A DNA stretch of 8,053 nt from an uncultured Rheinheimera sp. (GTDB taxonomy: Bacteria; Pseudomonadota; Gammaproteobacteria; Enterobacterales; Alteromonadaceae), in the NCBI GenBank assembly GCA_943913835.1, contig CALTZU010000150.1:1-8053 (forward strand), read 5' to 3'. This document shows positions 1 through 5,404 of the stretch, piece after piece; position 1 is the stretch's first letter; each line of letters begins with the position of its first letter. A program made the position numbers and the translations under genes. A model generated the notes under the pieces. The model was not told where the DNA came from, ran no database searches, and saw nothing but the letters and a program-made list of their open reading frames with translations.

Positions 1-2
1 TG

Positions 3-746
3 ATTGGCCGTGGTGGTGGCTCGCTGGAAGATTTATGGTGTTTTAACGATGAACAAGTGGCGCGTTTAATTGCCCACTGCCCTATTCCAACTGTCAGTGC
101 TGTAGGCCATGAAATTGACTTTACCATAGCCGACTTTGTTGCTGATGTGCGTGCAGCCACGCCATCAGCCGCAGCTGAGCTGGTCTCACCGGATCAGCAA
201 CAACAACTGCAGTTAGTGAAATCAGCCGAGCAACGCTTACAACGTTCGATGCAAAGCTACTTACGTCAGCAGCAACCCCGTTTAACGGCTTTAGTGCACC
301 GATTAACTTTGCTCGACCCGGCACGACGCTTAGAGCAACAGCAGCAGTATCTGGATGAATTACAACTGCGGCTGCAAAATGCGCTGTTACGGCGTATCGA
401 CAAAGCGGCGCAACAACAACAGTTTTTACAACATCGCCTGCAACAATTAACCCCGCTGGTGCGGATTAAACAGCAGCAACAAAAGCTGGATCTGCACAGT
501 CATCAGTTACACCAATCCATGCAGCAGTTACTAAAACAAAAGCAGCAGCAGTGGTTATTACAAAGCAGTCGTTTGCATACTGTTAGCCCCCTGGCCACTT
601 TAGAGCGGGGCTATAGCATCAGCTTTGATGAACAGCAGCAGGTGATTACGGACGCATCGACACTACAACCGGGCCAACAGGTGAAAACCCAGCTGGCGAA
701 GGGGCATTTTATTGCACGTATCGAACAAGTAGTGGCAAAACACTGA
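3..746 (+). CDS. xseA: Exodeoxyribonuclease VII large subunit, C-terminal part (5' end outside window)
   Basis: This is the large, catalytic subunit of exodeoxyribonuclease VII, a cytoplasmic enzyme that with several small XseB subunits degrades single-stranded DNA to oligonucleotides. The reading frame is open from base 3, so the gene begins before the window; 247 residues are visible, while family members are usually about 400-460. The first residues carry the conserved GRGGGSLEDLW motif, followed by PTVSAVGHEIDFTIADFVAD and RAATPSAAAEL, which are hallmarks of the XseA catalytic core. The rest is a long, very glutamine-rich helical stretch (many QQQ runs) expected to form the extended coiled-coil that binds XseB. 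The end returns to the typical LERGYSI motif and a short beta-rich tail (GQQVKTQLAKGHFIARIE). A GTG at base 57 is an internal valine, not a start. The stop overlaps the next start by one base, suggesting translational coupling. Identification is secure. Confidence 0.96.
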   Translation: MGRGGGSLEDLWCFNDEQVARLIAHCPIPTVSAVGHEIDFTIADFVADVRAATPSAAAELVSPDQQQQLQLVKSAEQRLQRSMQSYLRQQQPRLTALVHRLTLLDPARRLEQQQQYLDELQLRLQNALLRRIDKAAQQQQFLQHRLQQLTPLVRIKQQQQKLDLHSHQLHQSMQQLLKQKQQQWLLQSSRLHTVSPLATLERGYSISFDEQQQVITDASTLQPGQQVKTQLAKGHFIARIEQVVAKH

Positions 747-1198
747 TGCAACCCACTGATATCAGGATCGTCGCCACAGAATTAGTCCAACTCCTTGGCC
801 CATCAGACTGGGCCATAGGCGGCAGCTTTTTATTGCAGTGTTATGGTATTGAGTCACAAGCCCGGGATTTGGATTTAGTCTGCACGCTGGAGCGGTTTGA
901 ACAGTTTAAAACCCTGCTAAGCCAATATGCTCATGCTGTGTCTGTATCACTCCATCCCATATATCACAGCAAGGGCTTTGCCCGTTTTAGCAAAAATGGC
1001 CTAATGATCGAACTGATGGCCGGAATACAAGTGCTGAAAGACGAGGGTTTTCAGTCATTTGAGTTTCAGCCTGAAAAAACCACTTGGCAACAGGATTTAC
1101 CGCTGATGCAGTTAGCTGACTGGCTGGAGTTGTATCAGTTATTTGAGCGGCCAAAGCGGGTTTTACAGCTACAGCTTTACTTGAACTCTGAATGCTGA
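746..1198 (+). CDS. Small nucleotidyltransferase-fold protein
   Basis: This 150-residue protein shows the signature of the polymerase-beta-like nucleotidyltransferase superfamily. A glycine-serine motif (IGGSFLL, residues 24-30) is followed by a paired carboxylate motif (RDLDLV, D41 and D43), and a candidate third carboxylate lies at E89 in GLMIELMAG. The C-terminal WLELYQLFERPK segment matches the helix that usually closes this minimal domain in AbiEii/LinB-like proteins. All three metal-ligand positions appear present, so an active enzyme transferring a nucleotide to an unknown acceptor is plausible. The ATG shares its A with the xseA stop codon (TGATG), so it is probably translated by coupling from xseA; no strong independent ribosome binding site stands out. 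No antitoxin-like partner is adjacent. The fold is seen with moderate confidence; the substrate and role are unknown. Confidence 0.78.
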   Translation: MQPTDIRIVATELVQLLGPSDWAIGGSFLLQCYGIESQARDLDLVCTLERFEQFKTLLSQYAHAVSVSLHPIYHSKGFARFSKNGLMIELMAGIQVLKDEGFQSFEFQPEKTTWQQDLPLMQLADWLELYQLFERPKRVLQLQLYLNSEC

Positions 1199-1285
1199 CT
1201 CATTATTTTTTAACTAAAAATACAAATAGCTCAACGACTTAGATTCAAAGATCCCCAAATATATAAATCTGTTCAAAAAAAGTAC
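1199..1285. other. A/T-rich intergenic stretch, no gene seen
   Basis: This stretch lies between the nucleotidyltransferase gene and the tetR promoter. It contains an A/T-only inverted repeat (TATTTTT at 1204-1210 and AAAAATA at 1216-1222). That is not a convincing intrinsic terminator because the stem has no G or C. It may act as weak termination or as an A/T-rich upstream element for the tetR promoter. No ORF with a ribosome binding site is visible. Confidence 0.4.
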
Positions 1286-1314
1286 TTGCCAGCACGCCCA
1301 AACAAAAATATGAT
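1286..1314 (+). promoter_or_regulatory. Predicted sigma-70 promoter of the tetR gene
   Basis: A -35 box TTGCCA (1286-1291) and a -10 box TATGAT (1309-1314) are separated by exactly 17 bp. Each matches the sigma-70 consensus at five of six positions. The -10 box lies inside the operator at 1307-1326, so a repressor bound there would block RNA polymerase. Transcription would start near 1321, giving a short leader before the ATG at 1347. Confidence 0.72.
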
Positions 1315-1326
1315 AACCATCATATT
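1307..1326. promoter_or_regulatory. TetR operator O1 (autoregulatory)
   Basis: This is a perfect inverted repeat with 8-bp arms, AATATGAT (1307-1314) and ATCATATT (1319-1326), around the spacer AACC. It covers the -10 box of the tetR promoter. The same 20-bp sequence with one changed base recurs at 1970-1989 in front of the SDR gene. Size, symmetry and position fit a TetR-family dimer site; that the adjacent TetR protein binds it is inferred. Confidence 0.82.
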
Positions 1327-1346
1327 ATCAACTGCAGGCCATTTTA

Positions 1347-1934
1347 ATGACAGCTTTAACTAAAAAAGAGATGACTCACCAGCGAATTTTGCAAACTGCT
1401 GCAAAAATTATTCGCCGGGATGGCTTTGATGCTTTGGCTGTGGCTGATGTGATGAAACAAGCGGGTTTAACGCACGGTGGCTTTTACGCTCACTTTGCCA
1501 ACAGAGACGCATTGCTGGCCGAGGCCTTAGGTTATGCAGGCTCTGAGTCTGCAGAAGTACTTAGACAAAGTTTGGCACAGGCTATTGCTGAAGGCATTGA
1601 ACCAATCACTGCCTTTATCGAAATCTACCTGTCGGAACAACACCTGAACAACTGCACTGAAGGCTCAGGTTGCCCCGTGGCTGCTCTGGGTTCTGATTTT
1701 TTCCGGCTGGATGCAACAACAAAAGCAGTGGCAGGCAAACTTATTGAGGCTTATGTAGAAAAAGTGCAGTCGCTGAGTAATCAGACCTTAAGCCGCGAAA
1801 GAGCATTTATGCTGACCAGCAGCTTAGTGGGTACACTGCAGCTGGCAAGAGGTTTAAAAGGCACAACTCAGGCCAGCTTTTATTTAACAGCAAGCCGTGA
1901 AGATTTAGTTCGACGTTATTCAGATCGTCAGTAA
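1347..1934 (+). CDS. TetR/AcrR-family transcriptional repressor
   Basis: This 195-residue protein has the usual TetR length. The N-terminal DNA-binding domain spans about residues 9-57. It shows the classic pattern HQRILQTAAKII, then GFDALAVADVMKQAGLTHGGFYAHFANRDALLAEA (shown here in part: the recognition helix is LTHGGFYAHF, 41-50). The C-terminal half, about 70-190, is the ligand-binding and dimerisation domain. It contains a conserved-looking GCPVAALGSDF segment (108-118) and two cysteines, C103 and C109. The ATG at 1347 has only a weak CAGG ribosome binding site (1335-1338); the next Met (residue 9) would cut into the first helix, so the first ATG is preferred. The gene lies 72 bp upstream of an SDR gene on the same strand, with matching operators in front of both. 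It probably represses itself and the SDR until an inducer binds. The inducer is unknown. Confidence 0.92.
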   Translation: MTALTKKEMTHQRILQTAAKIIRRDGFDALAVADVMKQAGLTHGGFYAHFANRDALLAEALGYAGSESAEVLRQSLAQAIAEGIEPITAFIEIYLSEQHLNNCTEGSGCPVAALGSDFFRLDATTKAVAGKLIEAYVEKVQSLSNQTLSRERAFMLTSSLVGTLQLARGLKGTTQASFYLTASREDLVRRYSDRQ

Positions 1935-1948
1935 AACTAATAAGTAGG

Positions 1949-1977
1949 TTAACCCTTTTTTTAAAAAAAAATATGAC
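1949..1977 (+). promoter_or_regulatory. Predicted sigma-70 promoter of the SDR gene
   Basis: A -35-like TTAACC (1949-1954) and a -10-like TATGAC (1972-1977) are 17 bp apart, each matching consensus at four of six positions. The spacer contains a T7-A9 tract (1956-1971) that would be curved or stiff. The -10 box starts two bases inside the shared operator, exactly as at the tetR promoter, which supports the assignment despite weaker boxes. Confidence 0.6.
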
Positions 1978-1990
1978 AACCATCATATTT
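1969..1990. promoter_or_regulatory. TetR operator O2 in front of the SDR gene
   Basis: This is an inverted repeat with 8-bp arms, AAATATGA (1969-1976) and TCATATTT (1983-1990), around CAACCA. Bases 1970-1989 are identical to the operator at 1307-1326 except for one T-to-C change in the spacer. It lies between the tetR stop and the SDR ribosome binding site and covers the predicted -10 box, so the repressor encoded upstream should control the SDR directly. Confidence 0.82.
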
Positions 1991-2006
1991 AACCAAGGAA
2001 AATGCT

Positions 2007-2717
2007 ATGAAACTTGAAGATGCAGTGGTATTAGTGACAGGTGCTAACCGGGGTTTAGGTTTAGCTTTTGCCAAAGAAGCGCTGGCCCGTGGTGCCAGTA
2101 AAGTCTACGCCGCAGCCCGTAATCCGGACAGCATCACCCTGGAAGGTGTTATCCCGGTGAAGTTAGATGTCACGAATAAAGATGATATAGCAAAGCTGGT
2201 TGAACAATGTTCGGACCTGACCTTGTTAATCAATAACGCTGGTGTAGCAGAGCTTGGCGCTATGCTGACCGAAGACGCTGAAACCATGATGCGCCGTCAA
2301 CTGGAAACCAACCTGTATGGCCCGCTGCGTTTAACTCAGAGCTTTGCACCTGTGCTGGCAACAAACGGCGGTGGTGGCATTATCAATGTGTTGTCTATTG
2401 CCAGCTGGATCACAGGCCCATTACTGGCCACTTACTCTGTAACAAAATCAGCCGCCTGGTCCATGACTAACGCGGTGCGTCAGGAACTGGCGGCCCAACA
2501 AACTCAGGTCCTGGGTTTACACGTAGGTTTTATCGACACCGATTTAACCAAAGGTCTAGAAGTGCCTAAAGTGTCAGCAGAGCAAGTGGTGAACCGTACT
2601 TTTGATGGTTTAGAAGCAGGTGCCGATCAGGTGTTAGCGGATGAACCTACCCAAATGATCCATCAGGCCTTGTCTTCTGCTCCGCAAGTGTATTTGCATG
2701 CATTACCAGGACATTAA
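2007..2717 (+). CDS. Classical short-chain dehydrogenase/reductase (SDR)
   Basis: This 236-residue cytoplasmic NAD(P)-dependent oxidoreductase has the expected length for a classical SDR. It shows the cofactor motif TGANRGLG (11-18), the NNAG motif (76-79) and a complete N-S-Y-K catalytic tetrad: N102, S130, Y143 and K147 (YSVTK). Arginines at R15 in the glycine motif and R38 at the end of the second strand favour NADP(H) over NAD(H); this is inferred from known SDR rules. The ribosome binding site AAGGA (1995-1999) is 7 nt before the ATG. The gene follows tetR and carries the same operator, so its expression should be induced when the repressor is released. The substrate is unknown; reduction of reactive carbonyls, quinones or other xenobiotics would fit the arrangement but is not shown by sequence. 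Confidence 0.94.
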   Translation: MKLEDAVVLVTGANRGLGLAFAKEALARGASKVYAAARNPDSITLEGVIPVKLDVTNKDDIAKLVEQCSDLTLLINNAGVAELGAMLTEDAETMMRRQLETNLYGPLRLTQSFAPVLATNGGGGIINVLSIASWITGPLLATYSVTKSAAWSMTNAVRQELAAQQTQVLGLHVGFIDTDLTKGLEVPKVSAEQVVNRTFDGLEAGADQVLADEPTQMIHQALSSAPQVYLHALPGH

Positions 2718-2729
2718 TGCTAACAAAGT

Positions 2730-2781
2730 CCTCCGGCTGAACTACAAGTTTTAACTGTTCGCCGGGGGTGTTTTCTGTTCT
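2730..2781 (+). terminator. Probable intrinsic terminator after the SDR gene
   Basis: A stem is formed by 2730-2742 and 2757-2768. GAAC pairs with GTTC, then after a single bulged T CCGGC pairs with GCCGG, extended by further C-G pairs and one T-G wobble. The loop is 14 nt. The stem is followed by a T-rich tail (GTTTTCTGTTCT). The tail is interrupted, so strength is uncertain. It would separate the SDR transcript from the reductase gene downstream. Confidence 0.55.
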
Positions 2782-2820
2782 GATAAGCGCTGAAATTGTT
2801 AAATTGCAGAAGGCAGAGCA

Positions 2821-3354
2821 ATGAAAGTAAAAGTATTTATAGCGACCAGCCTGGATGGTTTTATCGCCAAAAAAGACGGTGATATCAGCTGGTTAATCTC
2901 AGCCACAGACTCAACAGACGATCATGGCTACAGCGCTTTTATGTCGGGCATTGATTTGATTTTGATGGGCCGGGCGACTTTTGAAAAGGTACTGAGTTTT
3001 GGTATTGAATGGCCTTACCCGGTAAAAACTGTGGTGTTAAGTCATCAACTCAGGTCCGCTGATTTAGCACCTGAACTACAAGACAAAGTAGAGATCCGTC
3101 AGGGCACTATGGTGGATATTCTTCATCAGCTTAAGCAGCAAGGTTACAAAGCTGTGTATCTGGATGGTGGCAATATCATCCAACAAGGCCTGCGCCATCA
3201 GCTAGTGGACGAACTAACGCTGACCCGCATTCCGGTGTTGATAGGAGAAGGTATACCGCTGTTTGGTGCTTTAGCTGCGGATCTGAAACTCCAGCATCTG
3301 GAAACCAGGGTGTATCAGAGTGGTTTTGTGCAGAGCAGGTATAGTTGCAAATAA
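2821..3354 (+). CDS. Dihydrofolate reductase-fold / RibD C-terminal-like reductase
   Basis: This 177-residue protein belongs to the stand-alone RibD-C/dihydrofolate-reductase-like family (YwjB/YyaP type), whose members are NADPH-binding proteins of mostly unknown substrate. Family motifs appear in order: an N-terminal strand with ATSLDGFIA (8-16), DLILMGRATFE (45-55, the cofactor-loop GRxT), the strand KTVVLS (69-74), YLDGGNIIQQGL (113-124, the second glycine-rich cofactor motif), VDELTLTRIPVLIGEG (129-144) and the final PLFG. The length is complete. The ribosome binding site AGAAGG (2808-2813) is 7 nt before the ATG. No clear sigma-70 promoter and no copy of the upstream TetR operator were found in the 103-bp gap, so it is probably not a direct member of that regulon. 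It is neither a standard FolA nor a full RibD, because no deaminase domain is present. Confidence 0.88.
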   Translation: MKVKVFIATSLDGFIAKKDGDISWLISATDSTDDHGYSAFMSGIDLILMGRATFEKVLSFGIEWPYPVKTVVLSHQLRSADLAPELQDKVEIRQGTMVDILHQLKQQGYKAVYLDGGNIIQQGLRHQLVDELTLTRIPVLIGEGIPLFGALAADLKLQHLETRVYQSGFVQSRYSCK

Positions 3355-3433
3355 GCTTTTTCTGGGCTTTGCATCCACCCCTTTTCTGATTGGCGATAAA
3401 AAGCGTGAAGCGGGCATGCGATATCTACCGTCG

Positions 3434-4660
3434 TCACCACGAAATACTGGCAGCTATACGCGCGCCTTCAACGTGCAGTGTAAAAGACCAGCCATTGCGT
3501 TCGCATAGCCGTTGCACTATACCCAGACCCAAGCCATACCCCTCAGAAGCTCCGGTCGGCATGTGCAGCTTGTAAACGTCACTGCTCAGTTGGTTGGTAA
3601 TCAGTAGCTCGCGCTCTTTAATGAAAATCGAGATTGGCCCCTGCCCGGCGAGCGTGTGCTGGAATGCATTTCGCACCAGATTATTAACCGCGATAGAAAA
3701 AGCCTGTTGATGTCCACAGACGCTGGGGTTTTCGACATGCTCAGTTTCAACATCAACCAACTTACGACTCAGCAAGTGGCGCTGCAAATCGATCGCCTGC
3801 TTCACCAACGGCGTTACGAAAAACTGTTCTTCATAGAAGCCGTCATCCGTTTCGCGAGCGAGGCACAAAAACATTTCAATGGTGGTTTTCATATCAAGCG
3901 TCGCACGCCTTACCCGATCTAACGTCTGAACATCAGTCGCTGACAGCTCACTTTGTTCCAGCAGTTCAAGCGCGCCTGTGATCACTGTGATGGGAGTACG
4001 TAACTCATGACTGGCTGAACTGGTAAAATCCCGCTCCCTGGTCACAAAGGCGCTAATACGTTCAAGGGTTTTCTCAATGGCCGCTGCGAGCAGGCCCACC
4101 TCATCATCACCAAAGCGGCCAGACTCTATGCGTTTGTGATCTTCGGCAGACAGATGCTCAAGGTCGATTTCTGCCACAGCTTTGGCGAGTTGTGCCACAG
4201 GTGCGACAGCCCTTCGCATCACCATAACTCCCAGCCCAAAACCAAAAACGCCAAGCGTACCCACCACAGCTGTGATCACCAGCAGCAACCACCAATCCTC
4301 GGACGATGCAGCCTCAATACCAGCCACATCGAACACCACAAAGGCCTTTTGCTGTTTATTGTCAGAAGCTATAACTGCGACATGCAGCTCTTCGGCTTCG
4401 AATTCGTACAATCCTTCAGCGGGATTAGTCTGCGCCCATTCCTTGAGTGATTCCGGTAGGCTGGCAACCCCTTCGTAGCCGCGAAGGTTATTTGTCAGAG
4501 AAGGATAACTTTTGGCGGCAACTTCCAGCTGTTGCATCAGCACACGGTCTTCGCTCAACCTGATAGCCCCAAAGAAAGCAAATCCCCAGGCCAGGCTCAG
4601 CACAGCAACACAGGCAGCAAATGCAAAGGCGACACGCTGGCGTAAACTGCGACGGTACAT
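3434..4660 (-). CDS. Sensor histidine kinase (HAMP, HisKA, HATPase)
   Basis: This 408-residue inner-membrane kinase autophosphorylates on His and passes the phosphate to the adjacent response regulator. Domains in order: transmembrane helix at about 10-31, a periplasmic sensor of about 90 residues (32-122), a second transmembrane helix at about 123-148, a HAMP linker to about 205, and a HisKA dimerisation helix with SHELRTP (217-223, phospho-accepting H218). The ATPase domain follows, with an N-box NNLVRNAFQHT (326-336) and a G2 box GYGLGLG (374-380). The usual G1 box (DxGxG) is not recognisable: the equivalent strand reads LLITNQLSSD, with N356 where Asp is expected. The start is supported by GGAGGA (4670-4675), 9 nt upstream and inside the regulator gene. 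The regulator stop is only 2 bp before the ATG, so the two are co-translated. The signal sensed is unknown; a periplasmic ligand linked to the receptor's cargo is a reasonable inference. Confidence 0.93.
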   Translation of the reverse strand: MYRRSLRQRVAFAFAACVAVLSLAWGFAFFGAIRLSEDRVLMQQLEVAAKSYPSLTNNLRGYEGVASLPESLKEWAQTNPAEGLYEFEAEELHVAVIASDNKQQKAFVVFDVAGIEAASSEDWWLLLVITAVVGTLGVFGFGLGVMVMRRAVAPVAQLAKAVAEIDLEHLSAEDHKRIESGRFGDDEVGLLAAAIEKTLERISAFVTRERDFTSSASHELRTPITVITGALELLEQSELSATDVQTLDRVRRATLDMKTTIEMFLCLARETDDGFYEEQFFVTPLVKQAIDLQRHLLSRKLVDVETEHVENPSVCGHQQAFSIAVNNLVRNAFQHTLAGQGPISIFIKERELLITNQLSSDVYKLHMPTGASEGYGLGLGIVQRLCERNGWSFTLHVEGARIAASISW

Positions 4661-4662
4661 GG

Positions 4663-5364
4663 CTAACTATCCTCCGCAATTCGGTAGCCTATACGATGCA
4701 CTGTATGAATAAGCGGGCTATCAAAGGGCCTGTCTATCGCCTGTCGCAGCTTGTACATATGTGAGCGAAGCGCATCTCCATCAGGCAGTTCGTCTGCCCA
4801 CAACAAGGTTTCGAGCGCGTCGCGGTCGACCACAGAAGGCGCCTCTTCCATCAGTCGTTGCAGTAGTTTCATGCAGGTAGGGTTCAGATCAACACGCTGA
4901 CCTGCGCGATGCACTTGCAGCATGGATCGGTTCAGAGTCAGCTCACCTACAGTAAGCAGGTTATCGGTTTTGCCGTGACTGCGTTTGTAAAGCGCCTGCA
5001 GTCGCGCATGCAGCTCTTGTAATGCAAATGGCTTAACCAAATAGTCATCGGCCCCTGCTTCGAATCCCTGCAGTTTATCCTCAAGCGTGTCGCGCGCAGT
5101 CAGCATCAGCACGGGTTTATCTATGTTGGCATCAGCGCGCAGCTTTTTGCAGAAACTCAGACCATCCATACCGGGCAGCATCAGGTCCAGTACAATGACG
5201 TCGAACGGGTTCGTCAACGCCAGATGCATAGCACTTATCCCGTCGTAGGCAAAATCCAGAATATAGCTATGCTTTTCGAGATAGGCGGCAATGTTCGCAC
5301 AAATGTCGCGGTTATCTTCGACAATCAACACTCTGACCGGTGCTGCGCCCAGTTTTTGGACCAT
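4663..5364 (-). CDS. OmpR-family response regulator
   Basis: This 233-residue DNA-binding regulator is paired with the downstream kinase. The receiver domain (about 10-125) has the acidic pair E16/D17, phospho-accepting D60 in VIVLDLMLPGMDG, T89 in LMLTARD, and K111 in YLVKPF, so all phosphorylation-site residues are present. The C-terminal winged-helix DNA-binding domain (about 135-231) includes DALRSHMYKLRQAID and ends in HTVHRIGYRI, typical of the OmpR/PhoB class. The ribosome binding site AAGGAG (5375-5380) lies 10 nt before the ATG. The gene starts 40 bp after the receptor stop with no terminator between, so it probably shares the receptor transcript. The likely target is the receptor promoter, but no binding site could be assigned with confidence. 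Confidence 0.95.
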   Translation of the reverse strand: MVQKLGAAPVRVLIVEDNRDICANIAAYLEKHSYILDFAYDGISAMHLALTNPFDVIVLDLMLPGMDGLSFCKKLRADANIDKPVLMLTARDTLEDKLQGFEAGADDYLVKPFALQELHARLQALYKRSHGKTDNLLTVGELTLNRSMLQVHRAGQRVDLNPTCMKLLQRLMEEAPSVVDRDALETLLWADELPDGDALRSHMYKLRQAIDRPFDSPLIHTVHRIGYRIAEDS

Positions 5365-5404
5365 CTGCTGTTACTCCTTACCCGTTCCCGCCCTTATCAT
5401 GCCT

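Noticed and set aside
3346..3373. Hairpin TGCAA...AGC / GCTTTGCA around the stop of the DHFR-like gene as a terminator
   Set aside because: The stem needs a 3-nt bulge, is A/T-rich and is not followed by a clean T-run; too weak to call.
3384..3391. TTCTGATT shared between 3384-3391 and the probable IS end (8007-8014), as a left boundary of a mobile block
   Set aside because: An 8-mer match is expected by chance in a window of this size, and no further end-repeat similarity surrounds it.
3390..3575. A + strand frame starting IKSVKRACDIYRRHHEILAAIR that looks protein-like
   Set aside because: It begins with TTG directly after a stop, lacks a ribosome binding site, and most of it lies opposite the well-supported histidine kinase gene.
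4136..4478. Overlapping + strand ORFs opposite the histidine kinase
   Set aside because: They are shadow frames with low-complexity Ser/Thr/Pro/His composition and no family motifs; the minus-strand kinase explains the region.
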